A DNA stretch of 64,000 bases from Maylandia zebra (taxonomy: Eukaryota > Chordata > Actinopteri > Cichliformes > Cichlidae), in contig NC_135185.1 in assembly GCF_041146795.1 (NCBI RefSeq), forward strand, positions 5,137,029 through 5,201,028, read 5' to 3'. The notes beneath the pieces are model-generated. The model searched no databases and had not been told where the DNA came from. It saw only the letters and a list, made by a program, of their open reading frames with translations. Shown here piece after piece: positions 21,801 through 34,600 of the stretch; the stretch's first letter is position 1; each line of letters opens with the position of its first letter. Made by a program: the position numbers and the translations under genes.

Positions 21801-22600
21801 AAGATTATTACTGCGGGACAAGTTTGCGCGGAACAAAACGCCACAGTTAGCTATTAATTTGCTCTTAAAATATGTTTCTTTAGAGCACGTGTGTATAAAT
21901 TCAGATAATTTGAAAGAAAAAGATTTAATTATTTGAAGAAATCTGTGGGAAAAATAAGTACTTGCAGTAGAATTTATGTTAAAAGTTGGAACCGGTGTAA
22001 CGAGGATTTGTGTCGAATAGACGAAAGATGATCTAAGGTAGGGAAACGTCTGCTTATTTCACGACACGTTTCCACAATTAAAATAATGTCGGTTTACATT
22101 TGCGCATGTGCGCGCCACAAGAGCAGGCCTAAATATGAGACTACGTTTTTTATTACAAACCTCTCGGCATTTACTTTTTATTTTTTTATTTTTGTACTTG
22201 TCAGTGAACTAATTGATTAACAGTAACTAAATGTTAATTGCTTGTTTTAAATAAACCACCGCCAAAAGCCAAAGTGAGTCAACACATTATTGACAGAATA
22301 CCAGTTATTTAATCATAAGCACCAAGAAAGAGAGAAAATTCATATTTAGTTCATAATTGACAGACCATTGTGAACTTGCCTTTAAAATTTACAGTATTTA
22401 ATGAAACATTTTAACTTACTATTGTTCAGTATGTATTGTACCTGCATTTTCTTGGATATCATTTATTACAACAAAACGTTATCATGTACTCATATTTTCC
22501 TATAGTGATGTCTTTAATTGACTTCTTCTGTCCAAAATACAGACCAAAAAGTGATTTAAAATTTGTCATCACAGAAGGCAAAGCTTGTAATTGCAATAAT
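18900..22600. other. Interval between dtd2 and the fusion gene; possible minus-strand exons
   Basis: Mostly AT-rich with no recognised gene. On the minus strand, 20988-21152 is open and starts MILPAIKEQGQRNWFPPDGD, and 20870-20945 reads IGDPLFIFMPDKISQLKM after a good acceptor (TTTTATTTTTGCAG). The gap between them, about 44 bases, is too short for a normal intron. Three diverged repeats near 20090-20175, 20290-20375 and 20435-20510 look exon-like on the minus strand. I do not recognise any product. A non-coding first exon of the fusion gene may lie near 22000-22037 (donor GTAGGG). Confidence 0.3.
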
Positions 22601-22674
22601 CTTTTGTGATTGTTAAAGTTTTAAATCACCTTTCTTAACCTCTCTGTCCTTGTTTCCCACTTTTCCACCTGCAG

Positions 22675-25600
22675 ATGCCCTCTTATGCCTTTCTGGATTG
22701 TTTGGAGCATTATTTACTGACAGGAAAGTTTCAAGTAAATACATCAAAAAGCTGGAAAAAGCTGGTCTCTAAAGATAGCAAAAAGTTTACTTACAAAGGT
22801 ACAGTAGATGTTACACACAAAAAAAAACAGTTCTCAATGTTTGGCAGCATCAAACAAAATGTTTGTATGGTGTTGAAGAGACATTAATTGAAGTTTAGCC
22901 AGCGCTGTGACCCTGTGCTCAGTTTGGTGTAATACCTATATTGACCACAAGATGGTGCTTTGTTGTGAGAACTACTACTACTACTGTTGTGACTAAAATT
23001 TATATATAATTCATTGTGCTACATTTAGGTGGAAGTAAAATTTCTGATATGTTTTTAGATCATTTTAAGTTGAAATTTTGAATAGCTAATTAAATATTAA
23101 AATGTATGGATTGAAAACCATTGAACCATTGCCACAAAAGTTGTTCCAGTAACGTCACATCTTCAGAATCTATGAATTACCCAATGTTCATACACCCATG
23201 AACATTTTGTAGATCACCTGGATAATGCATGAGAGAAAGCACTGCCCTGAATATAGCCTTTCAGTCACTTATTAGGAATGTTGCTGAATGCTCAAACCTC
23301 CAGATGGCTGTTTGTGGCGGTCTTATCGAGGCCGCCTCCTCCGTGTCGTTAGGAGTGACGAAGAAATACGTGAGATCCTGATACAATACCACAATAACAA
23401 CAACCATGCGCGCCGGGAACGGGCAGTAAGGGAAATAATGGTGAGTTTAAATGAGGTGTGTTCTTTAAGTCACCAAAATGGTTAAAATTAAGGCTATTCA
23501 TAGAAAAGTGTTTTAACTCTTGATGTCCATCCAGCTGATGTATTACTGGGTTGGAGTGACTGCGGCAGTGAAGAACTGGATAAAGGCTTGTGACGTTTGC
23601 CAGAATCAACCTACTAAAGAGCTAGCTAATCTGCGCGTCCAGTTTTGCCTGGTTTATGGTTGTGATTCTTCCAGTTACATACACCCTGAGATCACCTTCC
23701 ACAGGTCAGGTGGCGTTACACACTGGGCTCAATTGTCTCAGATCTAAAACAAAAAAATTGTATTTTGCACAAAGAATGATTGAATAACTAAAACAGAACT
23801 TACCATTCATGTTGTAATAATATGTGAATGACAGGTTGCCATAACTTGCCGTAATTTGTGTTATGTGTGTATAAATTGACAAATAAGAACTTTTTCCAGT
23901 CAATACACATTTTAAAGATATGAAGATGTGAGAGAGATCTAGAGATAAAGTCAGCCAGAAGAGGTCAGATTTCAGGCAGTTCTTTAAAAATAAACAAATG
24001 AATTTCATATGTAATGTTTTAACCGCGGGAAGGATTTTAATTTGAAGAGACATGGTATTAAGCATCCTAAGAAAATAACTGATTTGTTTGGCACTTTTTA
24101 AATTACAAGCGGAGATAGCAGAGGGCTAAAAAAGCTTATGGGGGCTTTGGAGTTGAACCATTTTGAGCTATGAGCCACCCAGGATTTCACTTTGATTCAC
24201 TGAAGACAAAGTATTGTTGGAACACAATATTCTTGTATTTTCCAGAGTGCATTTACTTAGAACTATAGTGGACCTTAAATGGAGCCTTGTGGTACACCAC
24301 AGGCAGACTTGGCTTTTGTTCAGCTTTCTCTGTAAGTTCTCCAAAGCAAAACTGGCCTTTGTGCATCTGCAGGTTTCCAAAGGACCCCGGGCAGCGGCAG
24401 AAATGGCTGACAGTTGCGCAGAGGGATGAAGGCTCGCTGCGCTCAAACTCCTACATCTGCTCCCGACACTTTGACCCATCCTGCTATACCCTGAATGAGG
24501 ACGGTCAGCCGACACTATCATCAGATGCTGTACCCAGCATCATGCCCGATGAGGAGGTGACACAAAAGACTGAGAGCACATTAAAAACCTGTCAATTGTA
24601 ATTAGCAAGTCTGCGGATTTACTTTTGTTTTTTTTTTTTACTCACTTCATTCTTCTTAGTGTTTGGACCTGCATATTTACTCATTTCATTACAAAATTTG
24701 CAGTGCTTTCAGAAACTTTAACAGAATTAGGCAATAGTGCTTTTTTCCCATCCAGTCCTGCAGAAGCGTACTAAGAGTGTGGACTTGAGTTAGTTCTCAG
24801 AGCTGATCAGGTAAACCTATGTGCCTTTCAGGTGCCCATTCCTTCAGATGAGGAAGTCCTGCTTTCCAACACGCTGGAAGACCTCATCTCTGCAGCTGCT
24901 GCTAATACCGAAACCGAAAAGCCCCCTCATCCAGCCACTGATCAGTCGGAAACCCCTATGGAGCTGCAGGAACACCAGTACTGCTCGTCAGCTCCAGACT
25001 CCACCGCAGTCCAGACAGTGAAGGAGCACACAAGGAGGAAGACTGTCATTGAGCCAACTTTCACCACGTACAACCATGTCGCCAGGTATGTGTTTGATGA
25101 CACGAAAACTTCACACCCATGTGACGCATGTTCGTTTAAATTAGCATGTTTTCTTATGCATACTTTAGATATCTGAGCCACAGGATTTTACCAACGCAAA
25201 GCAAGAAAAATAGAAGTGCCTTAAAAAGGATGGCCAAGCGCTTTGGCCTAATAGGTGAGTGGAAAGGGTTTTAAACACAACAAGCAATACTCATTTTTAT
25301 TTGACTGCTTCAGTGCTCTAAAGGAACACATTAAATCATTTATAAAGGTGCTGAAATGTTCATAGTCAAACTTTAGAAATATGTCTTTTCTTTTTAAGAT
25401 GGAGTGCTGATGTACACACGGGCTTCTCGACCTCTCAGCGTGCCACGCAGCAGAGAGGAGGTAATTGCTAGCTTACAGATTTCAAATGAAGACCTTTTGT
25501 GCTGGTGGTCAGTGGTCAGCGGAGGAAACACTTTGTTTTATGACAGTTTACGCCTTATTATAACACATCTGGAAGTGTTAATTTCAGAGACTAAACACAA

Positions 25601-28600
25601 CTGGTTAAAACCATCAACTAATCTGTATCTTTACATCACTGAGGAGTGGATAATGGCATCTTAAAGTGAAAGAGATTTTCACTTTAAGTACAGGTTATAT
25701 TCTTTATTTAGTTCTTGCAGAAGCTAACAACAATGAAAATTCGTTCAGCAGTTATAAATGGAATCAAACAAAACAGTCAGCCATTAATTTCATCTGACCC
25801 TCATCACTTCATCTGCTGCTCTTCTCATGACCCTCTGAGATTGTGTGAGCTGGCAGGTCCCCGTTTTCTGCAGGTTGTGGTCCTGTATGGACCAGCTCCG
25901 ACTCGTAGTCAGACCACATCAGGATCCTCTTCAGTTTGCGTTGAGAACGCCATCATCTACCTGCTCAATCGTGTCTGCACCCATCCGTACTAGCCAGCGA
26001 GCACTGCGAGGGTCATGTTTTTTAACTTTTCCAGTGCATTCAACCCCATGAGGCCAAACCTCCTGGGTGACAAGCTGAGAATGATGCAGGTGGATGCTTC
26101 TCTGGTGTCTGAGAGGCAGATGTTGTCCAGGATAAAGACAATGCTGGACAATACCTCCCACCCACTCCATGACGTGCTGGCTGGAACACATTCAGTGAGA
26201 GACTGAGATTACCAAAGAGCACCACTGAACGACACAGGAAATCATTCCTGCCTGTGGCCATCTCCCTGTACAACTCATCCATCTAATAGCTACACTGTAA
26301 ACACTGCAATAGTTACACCCTTTTTGCACATGCTCTTTTCTACTCTGTAATATTCTTGTGAGTTATTGATATTTATTTATAATGATCTCTGTTAATTCTT
26401 GATATTTATAATTGAGTGATTTGTATATATTAGCGCTATCTTTTTAAATTAGTAAAATCTGTAACATATTGTATTGTTTAAATGGCTTAGTCTGTTACTG
26501 TTACTGCCTTGGAGCAACCGTAACCCACATAATTTCCTTGGGGATTAATTAAGTATTCTGATTCTGATTCTGTATGGGCCACTTGGTTCTGTCACCTTTG
26601 CACCTGGAGCACTACACCAGTGTCCTTTTTGCAATGAGCATTAAGGTGTCTTCGTGTTGTTGGAGGAAGCCTCCTAAGAGCTCCAAAATCCAGGATTTTT
26701 TAAATACTGTTAACATCTCTATTTGCACATCTTTCCTCAGCCCATGCCTCAACTATTACTCAGACTGACATTGCATGATCACATAAGTCTTATGTGATCT
26801 GTAATTTGCATAATGGTCTTACAAATACTATTAAATATCCAACCATGCTTTGCTAACCAACTGTGCTTCCTTTTGATCCCAGGTAAACTCAATCCTGCGA
26901 GAGTTTCATGACAGCAAGGGCCACTATGGTCAGGGGGTCTGCCAGCAAGAAATTTCAAAGCACTTCCACTGGGGCAGCATGACTCGAGACCTGGCTAGTT
27001 GGATCGCCAACTGCCAAACCTGCCTTAACAGAACCAAGAGGAAGTGGATGCGCTGCAGTGTTCTTGGGTGCACAAACTGCTGTGGACCAGTAGAGAGACG
27101 CCTGGGCCTCACCTTCCACAAGTATGAATCGTTTTTTTCTTGATTGTTTGCTGCTTATACTACGAAAGTAAACAGAGAAACACAGAATTAATTAATGAAA
27201 AAATAATAGTCCTAAAACCTTTAGGACTTCTGCGATAAAACATACGGTGTTCGCTCCTGTTCTGGTGAGAGTTTAGTGTGCAGATTATGCTTTATTTTTG
27301 CTCATTTCTGTTATTTTATCATGAATGTGATGTCACAAAGGCAGATGTTATCCCTCTAAGTTAAAAGATCAGGCGTTTAAGCTAACTGCTGGGTTAGCAA
27401 TGTTTTTATTTCATACTTATATGTTGAGCTGTTTTTTTTAAATAGGTTTATCTGGTGCAGATAAAGTACATGCACAAAGTATACAGAGTTTTGCTTATGT
27501 TTATACCAAGTGCATTTGGAAGATGGTCGATCAGAAAATTAAACTGGGTTTTAGAGAAGTTGTTATTGATAAGCTGCTGCTTTTGTTTTAGCTATAAGAT
27601 GAACCTGCCCTGAGCCAGAATAAGATAATTTAGTTTGTGTTTTTGAAATTTGAAGCATGGAGAACATAATAGAACCACTTTAACCACTTCTATATCTTAC
27701 TTTGTTCTTAAAAGGACAAAAAACCCCAATAAATATTAGTTTTTGTGCTATAGGTTTTGGACCATTATACATTAGAAATCAGTAATGGTGCATTTGACTG
27801 AATATAATTGGTACACTTAAGAATTGATGTTGCTTTTGCAGCACAAGGATGCCCAAATATTGTTCAGGGAAGGTTTGAAGAGCACAATAGCTTTGAGGTG
27901 TTGACTTGGTCTCCAGATTCAATCAATCCAACCAAGCATCTGTGGGATGTGCTGGACAAACAAGTCGGATCCGTGGAGGGCTCACCTTAAAACTTACAGC
28001 ACTTAAAGGATCTGCTGCTAATATCTTGATGCCAGATACCACAGCACACCTACAGGGGTCTAGTGGAGTCCATGCCTTGATGAGCCAGAGCTGTCTTGGC
28101 AGCAAAAGGGGTACCAACACTTTGTTAGACAGGTGGTCATATTGTTATGCCTGATCAGTGTACTCTGACATGTTACTTCTTGGCTACTTAATGCAATACC
28201 CCAAATAAGGCTAAAGGCCTGCCCTTAAACCCATATTAATCATGTAGCTGTGACTTCAATGTGCTTTGGTAAAGTGTGCGTACTTCTTCATCATTAATAT
28301 ATTACCCTAGGTTTCCTCTTCACAATGCAACTCTGTTGGCAAAGTGGTTGAAGGCTACCGGCCGTCCAAACTGGCATCCTCGGCTCCGGTCTTCCATTTG
28401 TTCGATACATTTCACTGACGACTGTTTCAGCCATAGTGGGGAGGTCATCACCCTAAATCCAGATGCTGTGCCTGCACTCTCGGTCCACACGGACTCCGCA
28501 GTGAGCATCACAATTACTTAGTATTATTAATGCAACAGTGTCACAATTCTAATAACTGATCTGTTTCCTCCAAAGGTCCCATCCAGAGGGGCGAGCCAGC

Positions 28601-31600
28601 CTGCGGTGGGGGAGGAGGTATGTTGTAGATTTGTCAGGTTGACAAAATTTTATTTGCTGCAGAGATTCATGAACCATATGTATTTACATGATCTACGTCT
28701 CTGTGTTAGCAGGCCATTTTTGCAAAGTACGATGCTGTGGAGCTCTACCTTACCAAACGCACTTACCCACCTGGACTGAACTATGTAGAAAAGAACACCT
28801 TTAGGAGGTTCTGCAAGAAGTTTGCCATTAAAGGTTCGTACAAATCTGTGTGTTCAAAACTCCTAAAAACAAAATACTAATAATGCCTGTGTAGTGCATT
28901 TTCCATGATAAAACACAGGCATGCAGGTATGCATAACAAAGGAGTTTTAATTCCAATATTATTTAGGAAAAGAACGTCAATATTTTATACTATGCACTGC
29001 TGGGAACACAAACTTTAAAAAGGGTGGTGGGAAAAATCTCCTTAATAAAAATAGAACCCATTATGCTAATGTCCAGCTTCAGATTTCTGTTCTTCATCTT
29101 TGTATGAGTCATATTTTAAATTAGAGCCCTGCGACAGACTGGCGACCTGTCCAGGGTGTACCCCGCCTCTCGCCCCATGACAGCTGGGATAGGCTCCAGC
29201 TCCAGCAAAAATCCAAATATAATGATACAATATACACAATGGCACTTGTGCCTCTGCTCAAACATAACTGGAAAGACAAAAGTCTGTTTCACACTGTGCT
29301 GTAACATTTACCCTACCCCTGCTTTCCCAGACGGTGTTCTTCATACGGTGAAGGGAGACCAAATGCGTTTGGTTCTGAGGAACAGGCAGCAGGTTGAAAC
29401 CGCGCTGGTGGACTATCACAACGAGCTCAACCACCTCGACGTCAACAAGTGTCTCAGACTGCTGAATGAGAGGTTTCCCCTCGCGCTGTTTCTCATTAGT
29501 GACACGTTTCAGTCAGAATCATCAACACGGTCTCAGATCTGAACTTTCTTACAGATACTTCTGGAGAACCATGAGGCCTGATGTTGTGCAGTGGATCAAC
29601 AACTGCTCTCAGTGCAGCATGAAGAAGACGAAGAAACCGAATCACCAAGCAGAGGCGAGAGGTTTAGCGGTTCAGACATCAGCTCAACTACAGGAACTGA
29701 CATCTCACGACTTAGACAGGTAATTTCTATCTTAGTATCTAAAAGTACTAGTGAACTGTTGATATGGTTTCCCCATTTTTATGTCTAATATCTACCTGCT
29801 CTTCTCTCTCTGTCTCCATGTTGGCAGTGCGAATGATGAGGATACTGATAGTGATGGTGATGCAGAGGAGCAGCTGACAGTGAATTCCAAGGACACAGTG
29901 GTGGGTTTGCCAAAGCTTTAGCTCCTTGACTGAATGATTTTAGGCCTGTGGCTCTGACTTCTTTAGTGATGAAGACATTTGAGAAGATAATTAAGAAGGA
30001 GATTTTAATGCATGTTGAACACCATCTTGACCCCTTCCAGTTTGCCTATAGAGCAGGGAGAGGTGTGGAGGATGCTGCTGTCACACTCCTGCATCTCTTG
30101 TATAAGCATCTTGAGGCCCCCCACACCCATGCAAGATTATTATTTGCTGACTTTTCATCTGCATTTAATACAATTCAACCCCTCTTACTTGCTGACAGGC
30201 TTTACAATAATTTCAAGCTTGACACTAGTCTGGTCGGCTGGGTGACAGACTTTCTGACTAATAGGTCACAATGTGTGAGGGTAAATCATGTCTTTTCTGA
30301 TGTGCTCTCCTCCTCTACTGGATCACCCCAGGGTTGTTGCCTCTCTCCCCTTCTGTTCATTCTGTACACAAATGAGTGTCGCAGCAATTTCACAAACAGA
30401 CACATCCTGAAGTTTGCTGACGACACAGTGATCGTCAGTCTTCTAGTGGGGGACGAGTCAGGCCATGGACAGGTTGTAGATGATTTTGTGAATTGGTGTG
30501 ATGAGTCCTTCCTTTCACTTAACGTGTCAAAAACTAAAGACATGATTATTGATTTTAGGAAGTCCTCTTATAGCTCATCACCCACTATCATTAAAACTGC
30601 CAATATTGGGATCGTTGAGAGTTATAAATATCTAGGTGTGGTACTTGACCATAAACTGTGTTTTGAATCTCATGCTGATGCCACTACTAAAAAAGTTCAA
30701 CAAAGACTGTTCTTTTTAAGGAAAATGAGATCTTTTAATGTCTCATCTGAGATGTTGTCCTTGTTTTATAGAAGTTTTATCGAATCTGTGATGTCTTTTT
30801 GTATCGCTGCCTGGTTTGGTAACCTGACGGTGAAGAATAAGAATCGGTTGGGACTTCTGGTAAAAACTGCTAGCAAAATTTCAGGGCGCTGGCAAGATGG
30901 ACTTTTGGCCATTTACAATAGAAATGTGCTTAGAAAGGCTCATTCTATTATTAATTGTGTGAACCATCCACTTCACAGTGAGTTTGAGTTGTTGCCTTCC
31001 GGCCGCCGTTTTTAGAGTACCTCCGAGGAGGACTAAAAGACTCCAGGTCTCTTTTATCCCTACTGCGTCTTGTCTCCTTAATGGCAAATAATTGTCCTTG
31101 AATTTTCTATCATTATTATTGTTATTATTGTTTTATAGTATTGTTCTGTTTGTTCTTATCCTCCTGCTGCTAAACTAATTTCCCCTTGTGGGACAATAAA
31201 GAAATTGAATTGAATTGAATTGAATTGACCACTTAGACAGGCTCCAAACGTGAGTCAGAATTAAAAAGCACTTTTGCAGCTTCCTACTCAAACATTTTAG
31301 GATAATTTCTGCATTCAAACATACAGTGGCTTGCAAAAGTATTCGGCCCCCTTGAACTTTTCCACATTTTGTCACATTACAGCCAAAAACATGAATCAAT
31401 CTCATTGGAATTCCACGCGAAAGACCAACACAAAGTGGTGTACATGTGAGAAGTGGAACAAAAATCATACATGATTCCAAACATTTTTTTTACAAATAAA
31501 TAACTGCAAAGTGGGGTGTGCGTAATTATTCAGCCCCCTGAGTCAATACTTTGTAGAACCACCTTTTGCTGCAATTCCAGCTGCCAGTCTTTTAGGGTTT

Positions 31601-34600
31601 GTCTCTACCAGCTTTGCACATCTAGAGACTGAAACTCTTGCCCATTCTTCTTTGCAAAGCAGCTCCAGCTCAGTCCGATTAGATGGACAGCGTTTGTGAA
31701 CAGCAGTTTTCAGATCTTGCCACAGATTCTCGATTGGATTTAGATCTGGACGTTGACTGGGCCATTCTAACACATGGATATGTTTTGTTTTAAACCTTTC
31801 CATTGTTGCCCTGGCTTTATGTTTAGGGTCGTTGTCCTGCTGGAAGGTGAACCTCCGCCCCAGTCTCAAGTCTTTTGCAGACTCCAAGAGGTTTTCTTCC
31901 AAGATCGCCCCGTATTTGGCTCCATCCGTCTTCCCATCAACTCTGAGCAGCTTCCCTGTCCCTGCTGAAGAGAAGCCCCCCCAGAGCATGATGCTGCCAC
32001 CACCATATTTGACAGTGGGGATGTTCAGAGTGATGTGCAGTGTTAGTTTTCCGCCACACATGGCGTTTTGCATTTTGGCCAAAAAGTTCCATTTTGGTCT
32101 CATCTGACCAGAGCACCTTCTTCCACATGTTTGCTGGGTCCCCCACATGGCTTATGGCAAACTGCAAATGGGACTTCTTATGGTTTTCTGTTAACAATGG
32201 CTTTCTTCTTGCCACTCTTCCATAAAGACCAACTTTGTGCAGTGCACGACTAAGACAGCAGCTGTAGATTCCCCCACCTGAGCTGTAGATCTCTGCAGCT
32301 TGTCCAGAGTCACCATAGGCCTCTTGGCTGCATTTCTGATCAGCGCTCTCCTTGTTCGGCCTGTGAGTTTAGGTGGACGGCCTTGTCTTGGTAGGTTTAC
32401 AGTTGTGCCATACTCCTTCCATTTCTGAATGATCGCTTGAACAGTGCTCCGTGGGATGTTCTTTTTTTTTGTTATTCTCTTTTTATTAAACAACCTATAT
32501 AAACACAAATAATCCAAAATAAACATATAATCAAGAACAGACGTAAATAATAAAAAAATAAAAAATAAAAATAAGAAAAACAGACGGGTGTACCCTCTAG
32601 TGTGTATGTACTCGCACACACATATTCACTCACACACCCATATTCTTAAGCATACATACACATACCTACTTACATATGTGTTCACTTGTAGTCTCATACA
32701 TACTAACATATACATATAAACACATAACGATTCAGAAATGTAGCATATATAGTTACAGAGATTCAAACAAGATCGGGTCTCCTTAACCGGATGTAGTGTT
32801 TCCATTTACCCCAAATTTCACTAAATATATCAAACTGGAGTCTTTTAATGAAGGTAATTCTTTCCATTTTAAACATCCCATGTACAGTCTCATGCCAATC
32901 ACCCAGTGATGGAATTTTCGCACTAAGCCATTTCTTGGTAATAATTTTACGGGCAGCCAAACTCAGGATACCATACAACTGCTTAGACATTTTATCTACA
33001 TTTACTGAGTATAAATATCCAAACAAAAGTTCGTCCCAATTAAAGGGAAGCTGCATACCAAAAATAATCTGCAACTCAGAGTGGATCAATACCCAAAAAA
33101 TGTTGATCCTTGGGCAAGACCAGAACAGATGAAAATGTTTTACTCCTTGGGCCCCACAATTTCTCCAGCAATTAGAGTGATTAAAATAATGTTTACTTTG
33201 TGCAGGGGTAATAAAAAACCTACAGATACTCTTCCAACCGTAACATCTCCATGTATTAGAACTAGAAATTCTCCACTGAAAAGCGCACTGCTCATACCAA
33301 ATGTTATCTGATATTGCTATATTTGTTTCATTTTCCCATTTTTTTTTTGATGTAGGTAGTATTCCACTTCTTAACCTCTTGTATACCCTTGTACAATCTT
33401 GAAATCACCTTAAGGCCTGTGTCAGCCTGATAAGCCTTGACAAATATACTCAGAACAGGTAAAGAAAAAAGATCTGTTCTCTTAGGTATAAAATTATATA
33501 GATGATGCCTAATTTGTAAGAACCTAAAAAAGTCCGTTTTACTTAACTGGTATTGATCTTTTATTGATTGGAAGTCCCTAAGAATTCCCTTATCGTAAAA
33601 CATACAATATGCCGTTAAACCTTGTCCAGACCATTTTTTATATCTTACGTCTAATTCATTAGGTAAAAAATCACTGTCAAAAGCGCACCATCTTAAAATC
33701 CTAACCTCTTCAATCCAATCATTCTTATTAAGAAATTGTAACCAGAGTTTTAAAGGTAGGTTAATCCATTGGTTTCCTTGATGAATTTGTTTTTTAATAA
33801 GTGTCACATCCCCTAGAATTGCCTGAATTGGAGAATCTTTTAAGGTCACTGTTTCTAGTTCTTTCCATCTCGCTTGATAATCTACATTACACCAACACAC
33901 TAATGTCCTCAATTGAGCAGAAATATAATAGTCTTTCAAACATGGGAACCCCAACCCTCCTTTGTCTTTAGCCAACTGAATAGTTTGGTACTTAATCCGT
34001 GGTTTTTTCCCCTGCCATATAAACCTAGAGATTATTTTGTCCCATTCCCGAAATTGTTTGTCAGTTATTTCTACAGGGAGTGTTTGGAATAGGTAGAGCA
34101 TCCTGGGCAAGATATTCATTTTAACTGTATCTATACGTGATTCAAAATTTAAAAATGGTAATAAATTCCATCTTTTAATATCCTCATTTATTTTATAACT
34201 TAAAGGATTAAAGTTTGCATTGTATATCTTAGACAGATCTTTAGTAATATTTACTCCAAGATACTTCATCTGCTCCGTTTCCCATTTCAAATTGGCTTTA
34301 GCCTTAATTTCATAATTGGGCTCATAGTTAAAAGTTAATATCTGAGTCTTCGATATATTTAGTTTATAACCTGATATTGAACTAAAGATCTCCAGAAGTG
34401 ACAATAGCTTGGGGAAAGTAGTGTTTGGATTTGTCAAATAAATCAAAATATCGTCAGCAAACAAGGAAATCTTATGCTCTCGACCCCTAATCTTGACTCC
34501 AGTAATAGTATTGCTTTGTATTACACTTTGACTCAGGGCCTCTATGAAGAGAGCAAAGAGTGAGGGGCTTAGAGGACAACCCTGACGTGTCCCTCTCTGT

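Noticed and set aside
22000-22037. Possible non-coding first exon of the fusion gene
   Set aside because: Only a plausible donor (GTAGGG) supports it; its start and transcription cannot be seen, so it is not listed as a feature.
23706-24065. 119-codon minus-strand frame in the fusion gene
   Set aside because: It lies in an intron of the plus-strand gene whose flanking exons join cleanly. No motif.
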